From JACDQM01 sp044373315 (GTDB lineage Bacteria; Pseudomonadota; Gammaproteobacteria; Burkholderiales; Burkholderiaceae_C), in contig NZ_JBILQK010000001.1 in the NCBI RefSeq assembly GCF_044373315.1, forward strand, positions 86,730 through 150,729: DNA of 64,000 bases. Reading direction: 5' to 3'. Below, piece after piece: positions 17,695-26,319 of this stretch. A model generated the notes under the pieces. That model was not told the origin of the DNA. It was given only the letters and a program-made list of their open reading frames with translations, and did not search any database. A program made the position numbers and the translations under genes. Each line of letters starts with the position of its first letter. The stretch's first letter is position 1.

Positions 17695-18423
17695 TGCGTC
17701 GCTGACGGTGCACCACTGGCCGCCGCTGATGGCAGACAGGCCCAGCGCACGCAGCCGCCGCCGGGCCAGCTCGGCCAGATCGGCGCGCCAGCGCGGCTCA
17801 CCCTGCGCATTGGGCCGGTAGGCGAACAAGCAGGGGTCAGGTCTTGCCGGTTCGGCGCCAAAGGCGCGCAGCACCTCCTCCCCCACCTCGAAAGCCTCAG
17901 GGCCTATGCAGGCGCCCAGCCAGGCCTGGATGTCGGCCGGCGCGCAGGCGGCCTCCTCGCACAGCGCTTCGACCGTGCGCTCCAGCACGCCAGCGGCCAA
18001 GCCGCGCCAGCCGGCATGGGCGCCACCCACAGCGCGCGGCGCGGCAAACAGCACCGGCAGGCAGTCGGCCGCCATGATGGCCACCGCCACATCGCGGTGG
18101 CGACTGACGGCTGCATCGGCCGGCGGCGTTATGGCGCCGGGCACTCCCATCTCAGGACTGAGCCGCAGCACCTCGACGCCATGAACCTGATGCAGGAACA
18201 CGGCCGGCGCGCCGATCGCCTCGCACACCCGGGCGCGGTTGTGCGCCACGGCCTGCGGATCGTCCTGCACCGCACGGCCCACATTCATGCTGGACAAGCC
18301 ACCGGTGCTGATGCCACCGGCACGCGTGGTCATGAAGGCCTGTACCTGCGGCAGATCCCAGTCGGGCAGCAGCCAGTCGGGGTGCAAAGCAGGCCGCGCC
18401 GGGCTCAGCGGCTCACTCGGCAT
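17626..18423 (-). CDS. pgeF: Polyphenol oxidase / purine nucleoside phosphorylase family (YfiH, laccase domain)
   Basis: A 265-residue protein of the YfiH/PgeF family. The metal site is read from the His of FLHQVHG, the Cys of MAADCLPVLF and the His of GAHAGWRG. Family precedents are purine nucleoside phosphorylase or deaminase activity and editing of peptidoglycan precursors. The ATG at 18423 overlaps the maiA stop by 11 bp, which suggests coupling; a TTG at 18453 would extend it. The 3' end overlaps a convergent small gene. Confidence 0.88.
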   Translation of the reverse strand: MPSEPLSPARPALHPDWLLPDWDLPQVQAFMTTRAGGISTGGLSSMNVGRAVQDDPQAVAHNRARVCEAIGAPAVFLHQVHGVEVLRLSPEMGVPGAITPPADAAVSRHRDVAVAIMAADCLPVLFAAPRAVGGAHAGWRGLAAGVLERTVEALCEEAACAPADIQAWLGACIGPEAFEVGEEVLRAFGAEPARPDPCLFAYRPNAQGEPRWRADLAELARRRLRALGLSAISGGQWCTVSDASRFFSFRREPPSGRMVAAIRLR

Positions 18424-19048
18424 CCGGGCAGGCGCTCGGCTGGGTCTTGGCAAAGGCGTCCAGCGCCATGCAGTGCTCGAACACGGTCATCACGGTCGGC
18501 AGATGGTCGAGCCGGCAGTCAAAGCGCTGCGCATTGAAGATCTGCGGCACCAGAACGCAGTCCGCCAGGCCGGGCATGTCGCCATGGCAGAAACGGCCGG
18601 TCTGGCCGTCCTTCAGGCGGCGCTCGAGCGCCTCCAGCCCGGTCTCGACCCAGTGCCGGTACCAGCGGTTCTTGTTGTCCTCGCTGACGCCCATCTCCTT
18701 GACCAGATAGCGCAGCACGCGCAGATTGTTCAGCGGATGGATCTCGCAGGCGATGTCCTGGGCCAGCGCGCGCACGCGGGCCCGCCCCAGCGCATCGGCC
18801 GGCAGCAGCGGCGGCTCGGGGTGGGTCTCGTCCAGGTATTCGATGATGGCCATCGACTGGGTGACGACCGCATCGTCGTCACGCAGCAGCGGCACCAGAC
18901 GCGCCGCCGAGACGTCGGCATAGGCCTCGTTGAATTGCTCGTTCTTCGCCAGGTGAACGGCGCGGTAGTCGTAGTCCAGGCCCTTCAGCGCCAGTGCGAT
19001 GCGCACGCGGTACGAGGCCGAAGAGCGGAAGTAGTTGAAGAGTTCCAT
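18413..19048 (-). CDS. maiA: Zeta-class glutathione S-transferase / maleylacetoacetate isomerase
   Basis: A 211-residue protein with an N-terminal thioredoxin fold carrying the zeta-class signature SSASYRVRIAL (residues 9-19), and an all-helical C-terminal domain with the zeta-type NNLRVLRYL segment. It isomerises maleylacetoacetate or maleylpyruvate to the fumaryl form with glutathione, in tyrosine or gentisate breakdown. No other genes of either pathway are nearby, so the physiological substrate is open. The ATG at 19048 starts the thioredoxin fold. Confidence 0.88.
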   Translation of the reverse strand: MELFNYFRSSASYRVRIALALKGLDYDYRAVHLAKNEQFNEAYADVSAARLVPLLRDDDAVVTQSMAIIEYLDETHPEPPLLPADALGRARVRALAQDIACEIHPLNNLRVLRYLVKEMGVSEDNKNRWYRHWVETGLEALERRLKDGQTGRFCHGDMPGLADCVLVPQIFNAQRFDCRLDHLPTVMTVFEHCMALDAFAKTQPSACPDAE

Positions 19049-19107
19049 GGCTTGATGATGCCACGCAGGCGGCGACGCCAACAGCGCCTCGCCGCTACAC
19101 TGAAGCC

Positions 19108-19656
19108 ATGTTGATCACCCGCCGTTTCAAGCATTGCCCCAGCTGCGGCGCTGCCGTCAGCTACCAGGTGCCGGCCGACGACAACCGTGAGCGCGCCACC
19201 TGCCCGGCCTGCGCCAGCGTGCACTATGAAAACCCCATCAATGTGGTCGGCACGCTGCCGATCTGGGGCGAGCAGGTGCTGCTGTGCCGGCGCAATATCG
19301 AGCCGCGTTACGGCTTCTGGACGCTGCCGGCGGGTTTTCTGGAACTGGGCGAAACCAGCGCCGAAGGGGCGCTGCGCGAGACCGACGAGGAGGCCGGCGC
19401 CGAGATCGAGCTGCAGAACCTGTACTGCCTGCTCAATGTGGTGCGGGTCGGCCAGATCCATCTCTACTACCGCGCCCGCCTGCTGTCGGACCGCTTCAAT
19501 CCCGGCCCCGAAACCATCGAGGCCCGGCTATTCCATGAGCACGAAGTGCCCTGGGACGAACTGGCCTTCCGCACCGTGCGGGAGACGCTGCAACGCTATT
19601 TCGACGACCGACGCGCCGGCCGCGAATTCGCACTGCACTGCGCCGATATCGGCTGA
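19108..19656 (+). CDS. Nudix hydrolase with N-terminal zinc ribbon
   Basis: A 182-residue protein. A zinc-ribbon pair (CPSC at 10-13 and CPAC at 32-35) precedes a complete Nudix box: Gly76, Glu82, Arg90-Glu91, Glu94-Glu95, Gly97. This arrangement is common in ADP-ribose or NADH pyrophosphatase-like Nudix proteins, but the substrate cannot be read from the sequence. It is divergent from maiA with 59 bp between starts, and converges on lapD with 10 bp between stops. Confidence 0.9.
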   Translation: MLITRRFKHCPSCGAAVSYQVPADDNRERATCPACASVHYENPINVVGTLPIWGEQVLLCRRNIEPRYGFWTLPAGFLELGETSAEGALRETDEEAGAEIELQNLYCLLNVVRVGQIHLYYRARLLSDRFNPGPETIEARLFHEHEVPWDELAFRTVRETLQRYFDDRRAGREFALHCADIG

Positions 19657-19666
19657 ACCGTCGCCC

Positions 19667-21583
19667 TCAGCGCGCGGCCTGCGCCGTGGCCCAGGGGCCA
19701 GTCACGCCGTCGATCTCACAGTCCCACAGCGCCTGTACGTCCATCGGATCGACCAGGCCCTCGGCATGCACCTGCAAGGCCAGACTGCGCAGCATGATGA
19801 CCATGCCGCGCACGAAAGCCGCGCGGGCCGCGTCGCCTGACACGCCCACCACCACCGACTTGTCCAGCTTCACATAGTCCAGCCCGGCCTGATACAGGCG
19901 CTCGACCTGGGCCAGGCCGGCGCCGGCATGCTCGATGCCCAGCTTCACGCCCAGCGGACGCAGCTGACGCCCCATCTCGTGCAGCAGATCGAAATGCTGC
20001 GTCGCTGCGCCTTCGGCCAGTTCGAGGCCCAGCTTGCGCGCCGCCTGCGGCGACTGGAACACCAGCTCGCGCAGTCGCGCCACAAAACCGCCGTCCAGCA
20101 GGGAGGCCGGCGCCACGTTGATGCAGCGCATGCGGCCGTCCAGCGCGATCGCTTCCAGTGCCAGCGTCACCGCCTGCAGATCCACCTCGGCGGTCAAGCG
20201 GCTGCGCACGGCCAAGGGCAGCCAGCGCGCCGCGTTCTCGAAGCCGCCGTCAGCGCTGAGCTGCAGCTGCAGTGGGCATTCAAGATGCAGCAGCGCGCCC
20301 TGCCCGTCCAGCACCGGGTACTCCAGCAGCCGGCTGCGGCGCTGCTGCAGCGCCTCGGCGATCTGCGCATGCCAGGCGCGCTCACCCTGCACCCGTTCGG
20401 CTGAAGGGTGGCGCAGCGCTTCCACCGGGAAGCCGCTGCGCGACTCGGCCTGGGCCAAAGCGGTATCAGCGGCGGCGAACCAGTCGCTGATCGGCCGCTC
20501 CCGCGCCAGCTCGACAGCACCCAGCGCCACCTGCACGCCGCTGCCAAAGGCCGGCAGGCTGGCGCGCAAAGCTTCGGCCAGGGCCTCGGCGGTTTCCGCC
20601 GCCACATCCGGCGCCGGCAACCACAAGGCGAAGTCGGCACCATTCAAGCGCCCCGCAAGGCAGCCCTTGACGCGCTCAGGATAGACCTGCACCGCATGCG
20701 CCACCGCCACCAAGGCCTGATCCACCAGGACGCGGCCGAGTCGTTGATTCAGACCGGCCAGATCGCGCAGGCGCAGCAGGATCAGCCCGCCATGCGTCGG
20801 GCCCTCATCCCGGCTCAGCACCGAATCGAACTCGGCCAGGAAATGCTTGCGATGACTCATGCCGGTCAGCACATCGCAATGCGCCTGGGTGCGCAGCACG
20901 TCCAGCTGCTCCGACTGGGCCTCGAACATCTGCTTCAGGCGCAGGACCATCGCGTTCATCGCCTGGGTAAGCCGGCGCAGCTCGGGCACCGTGGATTCCT
21001 CCACCGTCGTGAAGTGCCCGTCGACCAAACCCTGGGCCTGGGCCACCGTGCGGTCCAGCGGGCGGCGGATGCGCGACAAGACGAGCAAAGCCGCACCGCC
21101 CGCGAGCACCCCGATGCTGAGCAGCACCAGCGCAGTGCGCCAGGTCGCGCGCCACAACTCGTCGTGGCCATACGCCGAGTGGCTGAGCACCTCAACCGAG
21201 CCGGCGTTCTTCCAGCCGTCGGACACCTTGGCCACACCGGCCTTCAAATCGATCGGCGTCAGCGCCACAAACCAGGCAGGCGCACGGCTGGCGCGCCCCG
21301 GCATGGTGCGCTCGACGCCCACCGTGCCATCGGCACGCAGCCAGCGCAGACTCGCATAGTGGCCGGTGTCGAACTGAGCCGTCAGCACCAGCGACATCAG
21401 CTCGGCATCGCCGCCCTGCTGCGACATGGCCAGCGCCAGTGCCGCGGCGTTGTCGCTGTTCTTGACCTGCAGCTGAGTCTGCAGCAGTGAGCGCATCGCG
21501 CCGGTCGACACCGCCACGCTGCCGATCAGCGAGGCCAGCACCGCACCCAGCACCAGGAACCAGACTTGACGTATCAGCGACAT
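19667..21583 (-). CDS. lapD: LapD-like c-di-GMP receptor with degenerate GGDEF and EAL domains
   Basis: A 638-residue inner-membrane protein: membrane helix 7-27, periplasmic LapD/MoxY-type sensor domain about 28-150, second helix about 151-170, a HAMP region, then a GGDEF domain with NGADF (314-318) in place of GGDEF and an EAL domain with ECP (435-437) in place of EAL. Loss of both catalytic motifs is the hallmark of LapD, which binds c-di-GMP through the EAL domain and holds LapG protease through its periplasmic domain. It lies 31 bp after lapG. The ATG at 21583 starts the first membrane helix. Confidence 0.9.
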   Translation of the reverse strand: MSLIRQVWFLVLGAVLASLIGSVAVSTGAMRSLLQTQLQVKNSDNAAALALAMSQQGGDAELMSLVLTAQFDTGHYASLRWLRADGTVGVERTMPGRASRAPAWFVALTPIDLKAGVAKVSDGWKNAGSVEVLSHSAYGHDELWRATWRTALVLLSIGVLAGGAALLVLSRIRRPLDRTVAQAQGLVDGHFTTVEESTVPELRRLTQAMNAMVLRLKQMFEAQSEQLDVLRTQAHCDVLTGMSHRKHFLAEFDSVLSRDEGPTHGGLILLRLRDLAGLNQRLGRVLVDQALVAVAHAVQVYPERVKGCLAGRLNGADFALWLPAPDVAAETAEALAEALRASLPAFGSGVQVALGAVELARERPISDWFAAADTALAQAESRSGFPVEALRHPSAERVQGERAWHAQIAEALQQRRSRLLEYPVLDGQGALLHLECPLQLQLSADGGFENAARWLPLAVRSRLTAEVDLQAVTLALEAIALDGRMRCINVAPASLLDGGFVARLRELVFQSPQAARKLGLELAEGAATQHFDLLHEMGRQLRPLGVKLGIEHAGAGLAQVERLYQAGLDYVKLDKSVVVGVSGDAARAAFVRGMVIMLRSLALQVHAEGLVDPMDVQALWDCEIDGVTGPWATAQAAR

Positions 21584-21614
21584 GGCGCCATCCCCAACGG
21601 TTTGTTCATCATCA

Positions 21615-22325
21615 TCAGAATCCCTCTGCCCTGACCTTGGCCAGCGCATCCCTCCACAAGGACAGGCGCGCTACCGGGTTGCCCGCGCTCGCACTGCCCA
21701 CGCCTTCCCACAGGCCTTCGCCATTGAAGCTGAAGACAGGCTGCAGATCGGGCCGTCGGCCAGCCGGCAACACGGCGGTCTGCAGATTGTCCAGAATCAG
21801 CGGCTCGGCATCCGGCTGGCTGTAATAGGCCAGCACCATATGGGCCTGGCGGCGCCCATCCAGCATCGCACGCACATAGACCAGGCGCAGCCGCGCCTCG
21901 GGAACGCCGGCCGCCAGCAGACTGAAATACTTGGCGATCGCGTAGTCCTCGCAGTCGCCCTGGCCTTTTTCCAGCGTCTCCAGCGGGCTGGCCCAGTAGT
22001 CGATACGACCCCAGGTCTCGGTGTCTTCGCGAAACGCGATGCGCTGATTGAAGAAATCATTGACCAGCGCCAGACGCTGGGCATCGCTGACCTGTGCTGC
22101 GCGCTCGACCAGTGGAAGCAGCGAACGCGCGCCGGCCAGGGCACGCGGGCCCATCCGTGCAGCGGACTCCAGCACCTTGTCGCTGTCCCAGGCTTCGGCC
22201 ACCACGCTGAACTGCATCAGTGACAGGCCGAGCGCCAAGCCGCCGGCGGCCCGCAGCAGCCAGCCGGGGCAACGCCGGGCGGACAGGCCTGTGACAAGTG
22301 CGGGGGGTGGCTGAGCCGGCGCCAT
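21615..22325 (-). CDS. lapG: LapG-like periplasmic cysteine protease
   Basis: A 236-residue transglutaminase-like cysteine protease (DUF920/BTLCP). After a hydrophobic export signal (about 22-46) the catalytic triad is Cys125 (GDCEDYAIAKY), His162 (AHMVLAYY) and Asp179 (LILDNL). Glu126/Asp127 fit the calcium site known in LapG. It should cleave the N-terminal di-Ala site of a giant LapA-type adhesin when LapD is free of c-di-GMP. Start choice is uncertain: ATG at 22325, 22349 or 22379 are in frame, none with a good ribosome site. No adhesin gene is in the window. Confidence 0.9.
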   Translation of the reverse strand: MAPAQPPPALVTGLSARRCPGWLLRAAGGLALGLSLMQFSVVAEAWDSDKVLESAARMGPRALAGARSLLPLVERAAQVSDAQRLALVNDFFNQRIAFREDTETWGRIDYWASPLETLEKGQGDCEDYAIAKYFSLLAAGVPEARLRLVYVRAMLDGRRQAHMVLAYYSQPDAEPLILDNLQTAVLPAGRRPDLQPVFSFNGEGLWEGVGSASAGNPVARLSLWRDALAKVRAEGF

Positions 22326-22406
22326 AGCCAAGGCACTGTACCGTGCCATCAAGAATGGAGCGAAGGACTCGCCGTGCATTACTGCCGATCCGGCGCCCGT
22401 GCGCCT

Positions 22407-22415
22407 TGAGATAAT
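22407..22415 (+). promoter_or_regulatory. Extended -10 promoter of the HDOD gene
   Basis: TGAGATAAT fits an extended -10 (TGn-TATAAT with one mismatch), 43 bp before the ATG at 22459. No clear -35 hexamer is present, as is usual for extended -10 promoters. Confidence 0.4.
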
Positions 22416-22458
22416 TCCGGACAACCCATGCTCAGGGCAATGCCTTGCCGCCCCCCCT

Positions 22459-23325
22459 ATGAAGACCCAGGCGATACGCCAAGAACTCGATCAGGCGCGC
22501 GAGCGCGGTGCGCTGCGCCAGATCGTGATCCCCCCCTGCCCTGAACTGCTGGTTCGTCTGCAGGATGCGATGTCGCAGCCCGAGGCCGACCTGACCGAAG
22601 TGGCGCGCATCGCCGCCAGTGATGTGGCCATGTCGGCCACGCTGCTGCGCGCCGCCAACAGCAGCCTGCACATGCCGCCGGGCAGCCAGCCCTGCACCAC
22701 GGTCGGTCAGGCGCTGACCCGCATCGGCCTGGACGAGACTGCGGCACTGATGACCGCCTTTCTGGTCAAGCACGCCATCCCAGTCAACAGCCCGCACCTC
22801 GCGCGCTTCTGGGAGCGCTCCACCAAGCGTGCCATCGCCTGCGCCTTCATCGCGCGCCAGTTGCCAGGGGTCTCGCCCGATCTGGCGCACACCTATGGCC
22901 TGTTCTGCCACGTCGGCATGCCGGTCTTGCTGCAAAGCGTGCGCGGCTATGGCTCGACGATGGTGGAGGCCGCGGCACGCATTGACCGCCCCTACATCGC
23001 CACCGAGAACGCCAACCACAAGACCGACCATGCCGTGGTCGGCGCGCTGGTGATCCGGGCCTGGAATATGGCGCCGCAGATCATGGCGGCCATCCGTCTG
23101 CACCACGACTACAGCGCTCTGGGCAATGCCGACATCGAGGCCGAGATCCACACCCTGGTGGCTGCCGGCCTCGTCGCCGAGCACCTGATGCGCCGGCACG
23201 AAACCCTGCCGGAAGATGCCGACTGGAAGAGCAACTGCCATGTGGCCATGGATTGGCTGCAGATCACGGCGGACGATCTGGAGCAGTGGGACGAACAGCT
23301 GCGTCCGCTGCTGGACGACGCCTGA
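22459..23325 (+). CDS. HDOD-domain signalling protein
   Basis: A 288-residue soluble protein that is almost entirely an HDOD domain (about 15-220), recognised from PPCPELLVRLQDAM, the helix VARIAASDVAMSATLLRAANS and the later HHDY segment. HDOD proteins are HD-like but generally lack phosphohydrolase activity, and act in two-component and c-di-GMP networks, motility and stress. No partner domain is fused. It is divergent from lapG, which may be meaningful because both relate to c-di-GMP signalling. Confidence 0.85.
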   Translation: MKTQAIRQELDQARERGALRQIVIPPCPELLVRLQDAMSQPEADLTEVARIAASDVAMSATLLRAANSSLHMPPGSQPCTTVGQALTRIGLDETAALMTAFLVKHAIPVNSPHLARFWERSTKRAIACAFIARQLPGVSPDLAHTYGLFCHVGMPVLLQSVRGYGSTMVEAAARIDRPYIATENANHKTDHAVVGALVIRAWNMAPQIMAAIRLHHDYSALGNADIEAEIHTLVAAGLVAEHLMRRHETLPEDADWKSNCHVAMDWLQITADDLEQWDEQLRPLLDDA

Positions 23326-23455
23326 GCGCAGCGCCGCGATGCTGCTGCAGCGGTCTTCGCCGGGCTGAAGCGGCGCGCCTTGCCAAGCAGAAAGTCCGCC
23401 GTTATGGTGTGACCAAGGAAGTCGCACGCATGACGTACTGATCGAGGAGATCGCG

Positions 23456-24265
23456 ATGAAGCTGCTGATGCCCCAGCTGGCCTTCTGCATACTGGGACTG
23501 TGCTTCGTTCTGGCGGCCCAGGCCCAGACATGCCGCAGCCTGATCGCCTCGGGGAACCCGCAGTACCCGCCCTATCTCTGGCAGTCACCTCGCGACGAGG
23601 CGCGCCTGATCGGCGCGAATGCCGAGCTGATGGAATGGCTGGCCGACGAGATCGGCGTGCCGATCGAGACCCGGCACATCGGCAACTGGGCACGAGTTCA
23701 AGAAGAAGCCCGAGCCGGGCGCGTGGATCTGATTGCCGGCGCCTTCTTCACGCTGCCCCGCACGGAGTACCTGGATTACGCCCACCCGCCGTTCCGCGAC
23801 ACCCGCTCGGTGGTGATCGTGCGTGAAGCGAAGCGCATCACCTTCAAGCGCTGGGAGGATCTGGTGCCGCTCAAAGGCCTCACGGTGGTGAACAACAGCC
23901 TGGGCCAGGCCTTCGACAAGTTCGCGGCCGACTCGCTCAGCATGACCAAGGTCAGCAATCTGGAGAAGGGCCTGCAGATGCTGGAGCTCGGCCGCGGCGA
24001 CTACCTGGTCTACGAGGACAGCCCGGCTGAAGCCTTCATCGCGCGCATGGGTATCAAGGGCCTGCGCCTGCTGCAGCCGCCGGTGGCGCAAGAACAGCTG
24101 TACATCGCCATCTCGCATCGTTCGGCCTGCAACACGCCGGAGTTGCGCGGTGCGATTGCCCGGGCAATGTCCAAGCTGCGCCAGACAAAGCTGATGCTCA
24201 CCTTCGTCGAGCGGGCGGTGCAGACCTGGCGCCTGCAGCAGCAAGAGCCCGCCAAGCCTCAGTGA
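23456..24265 (+). CDS. Periplasmic amino-acid-type substrate-binding protein
   Basis: A 269-residue secreted protein of the SBP_bac_3 fold with a signal peptide (1-23, cleaved near AQAQ). The N-terminal motif SGNPQYPPYLW and the segment GRVDLIAGAFFTLPR are typical. No ABC permease or ATPase genes are adjacent, so it is either an orphan binding protein or a sensor accessory. A GAGGAG ribosome site precedes the ATG. The ligand cannot be inferred. Confidence 0.85.
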   Translation: MKLLMPQLAFCILGLCFVLAAQAQTCRSLIASGNPQYPPYLWQSPRDEARLIGANAELMEWLADEIGVPIETRHIGNWARVQEEARAGRVDLIAGAFFTLPRTEYLDYAHPPFRDTRSVVIVREAKRITFKRWEDLVPLKGLTVVNNSLGQAFDKFAADSLSMTKVSNLEKGLQMLELGRGDYLVYEDSPAEAFIARMGIKGLRLLQPPVAQEQLYIAISHRSACNTPELRGAIARAMSKLRQTKLMLTFVERAVQTWRLQQQEPAKPQ

Positions 24266-24281
24266 CGGGCGAAGCGAAAGC

Positions 24282-24773
24282 TCAGGCGGGCGCGGAGCGC
24301 AGGCCGTAGATGCGGCCCTGGGCGAACAGGTACTCCACCCGCAAGACGGGCTCGCCGCGCTCTCCGGCGAAGGAGAAGCCCAGCAACTCCAGCGCATCGC
24401 CGGCCTTAATTTCGGCCACGCCCCAGGCCTGCATGCGCGTCAGCGGCGCCAGCTCGATCTGCCAGCGCCGATCACGCCGCGTCGGCAGCTGCGCCTTCGC
24501 CAGCAGGGCCGATCCATCAACCGGGGCCGTCTGCCGCGGCAGCAGGCGCTGCTTCAGATCTGCAGGCAGGCTCAGGTTCTCGGCCAGATCCAGCTCAAGT
24601 TCGGCATGCGGGTTGCGCCAGGCGACCTTCAGCGCCTTGCCGGCCAGGTAGATCGGCCGCTCCTGATCGAAGCTGCTCCAGCCATGGTGGGCGCGAACCC
24701 AGGCGGGCAGCGCCAGCAAGGCAGTGCCCGCCAGAAGCTGGCGGCGATGGACGAGAAGAGCGGCGCACGTCAT
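24282..24773 (-). CDS. DUF6152-family exported protein
   Basis: A 163-residue protein with a Tat-like N-terminus (HRRQLLAGTALLALPAWVRA) and the conserved HHGWSSFD just after the cleavage site, typical of DUF6152. The ATG at 24773 is preferred because a strong AAGGAGA ribosome site stands 5 bp before it; an ATG at 24788, overlapping the upstream stop, is the alternative. Function is unknown. It is coupled to the membrane gene upstream, a pairing that may reflect a shared periplasmic redox or metal role (inference). Confidence 0.8.
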   Translation of the reverse strand: MTCAALLVHRRQLLAGTALLALPAWVRAHHGWSSFDQERPIYLAGKALKVAWRNPHAELELDLAENLSLPADLKQRLLPRQTAPVDGSALLAKAQLPTRRDRRWQIELAPLTRMQAWGVAEIKAGDALELLGFSFAGERGEPVLRVEYLFAQGRIYGLRSAPA

Positions 24774-24784
24774 CGGTATCTCCT

Positions 24785-25210
24785 TCATGAGTAGGCAATC
24801 CAGCGGCCACAGATGATGACAGCGGCCCAAATCCCCAGTGACAACAGGCCATGCAGTTGCGCAGTCCGGTCCGCAGACTGCAAGGCGCCGCGGCGGGAAT
24901 GGAACATCGCCGCATTGCAGCCCGCCAAGGTGATCAGCCCCAGCTTGAGCAGGAAAACGCGATTGTCCAACAGCTCCTGCGCCTGGGTGGCAAACATCAG
25001 CGAGCCACTGAGCGCGCAGAGGAAAAAGCCCAGCAGCGCAGGCAACAGCGTCAGCCGGGCCAGCGCCTCCAGCGGCAAGGCGGCCGCCAGCCCCAGCAGG
25101 CGGAGCTCGAACACCAGCAATCCGCCGAACAGCATGGCCAGGCCCAGCAGGTGCACGACCTCGAGGGCTGGATAGGCCCAGGGGTGGGCGCTCAGACTTG
25201 CAATCAGCAT
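24785..25210 (-). CDS. Small four-helix membrane protein (DUF6644/DUF2214-like)
   Basis: A 141-residue protein with four predicted membrane helices (about 13-38, 50-75, 85-103, 118-138). A conserved His in EVVHLLG and a His in MFHSRR could ligate haem or metal, but this is not proven. It directly precedes the DUF6152 gene. No characterised function. Confidence 0.75.
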   Translation of the reverse strand: MLIASLSAHPWAYPALEVVHLLGLAMLFGGLLVFELRLLGLAAALPLEALARLTLLPALLGFFLCALSGSLMFATQAQELLDNRVFLLKLGLITLAGCNAAMFHSRRGALQSADRTAQLHGLLSLGIWAAVIICGRWIAYS

Positions 25211-25219
25211 GGGATGGGC

Positions 25220-25594
25220 CTAGTGCGGGTACTGAACCAGTTGCAGGACATTGCCGGCCGGGTCCTTGAAGCTGGCGAGCCAGCCGCCCCAGGCCTGACG
25301 GTCAGGCGCTTCGATGAAGGGCACGCCGGCCGTCAGCAGCGCGGCATGCTGCGCCTGGATGTCGTCGACGCTGAAGGACAGGCCGCTGAAACGGCCGACG
25401 AGCTGCTGCTCGTCGGCGGGCGCCTCGGGCGGCACCGCCTCCAGCACCAGATCCAGCACGCCGGCATCGAACACGCAGAAACCCGCGGCCGGGCCGCCGG
25501 CTTTCAGCGTCAGGCCGAGCTGCTGCTGGTAGAACGGCAGCGCAGCAGCCAGATCGCGCACGAACAAGCGCACCGAAGCAAGTTTCATCGTCAT
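25220..25594 (-). CDS. Glyoxalase/VOC-superfamily protein
   Basis: A 124-residue single-domain VOC protein with the paired beta-alpha-beta-beta-beta layout (VRLFVRDLAAALPFYQQQLGL near the start; FKDPAGNVLQLVQY at the end). The terminal Glu seen in many metal-dependent members is Gln here, so lyase or dioxygenase activity is uncertain. It is 9 bp upstream of the membrane gene on the same strand. The start may be the third codon. Confidence 0.85.
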   Translation of the reverse strand: MTMKLASVRLFVRDLAAALPFYQQQLGLTLKAGGPAAGFCVFDAGVLDLVLEAVPPEAPADEQQLVGRFSGLSFSVDDIQAQHAALLTAGVPFIEAPDRQAWGGWLASFKDPAGNVLQLVQYPH

Positions 25595-25705
25595 CCCTCG
25601 TCACACAAAGGCGGCCGGCCCTGACCCTGCAAGGCAGCGAGGCGCCAAGTCTCGCACCGAACAGAAGCTCGAGGTTCGGGCCCGCGCGCCATCGACAATG
25701 CCAGC

Positions 25706-26293
25706 ATGACCGTCCACGGCGAACCTCTGCAACTGGGACTGCGCCTCTGGCGCTGGGCCTGGCTGTGGCTGGCACCCTTGTTGCTGGGGCTGCTGTACTG
25801 GGCGCTGGCGCCGGCCGGTACGGCGGTGCGAGTGGCGGCGATGAACTGGAGCCGCGACATCGAGGTTGAACGCCAAGTCCAGCAGCTGGACTCGGGCTGG
25901 TGCGACGAGATGCCACACGGCGCACAGGCCATCAGCCGGCGCAAGGTCGACCGGCCAGACAGCCTGCCCGGCGGCACGGCAGAGCACTGCCGCTACACCG
26001 TGCTGGTGTGGCGCGCCGTGCGCAGCCTGCACAGCGAAGGCCTGGCGCCCACGTCCCCGTTCTGGCCGCCGGTTCCCGCCAACGCGCTGTCCAGCGATGC
26101 TGATGCTGGAAAGGAGCGGCTCGGCAAGCGGCATGAACGCTACGAACTGCTGCTGCAAAGCGACGATGGACAGGAATGGCGCTGCAAGCTGCCGATGCCG
26201 CGCTGGCAGACCTTCAGCACCGGGCAGCGGCTCAGGCTCAAGGTCGACCGATTCGGAGTGGCGGACTGCAGCGGCATTGCACGCGTGGGCTGA
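25706..26293 (+). CDS. Membrane-anchored protein of unknown function
   Basis: A 195-residue protein with one strong membrane segment near the N-terminus (about 18-38) and a probably periplasmic domain. The exported part has four Cys (GWCDE, EHCRY, WRCKL, ADCSG) that could form two disulfides. I recognise no family. It is convergent with the LysR gene (26 bp between stops). Codon use matches the neighbours. Confidence 0.65.
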   Translation: MTVHGEPLQLGLRLWRWAWLWLAPLLLGLLYWALAPAGTAVRVAAMNWSRDIEVERQVQQLDSGWCDEMPHGAQAISRRKVDRPDSLPGGTAEHCRYTVLVWRAVRSLHSEGLAPTSPFWPPVPANALSSDADAGKERLGKRHERYELLLQSDDGQEWRCKLPMPRWQTFSTGQRLRLKVDRFGVADCSGIARVG

Positions 26294-26319
26294 GCATTCT
26301 TGCCCGTCGAACCAATGCT

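Noticed and set aside
22323..22349. Sigma-54-like sequence upstream of lapG
   Set aside because: The GG and GC dinucleotides are 11 bases apart rather than the required 10.
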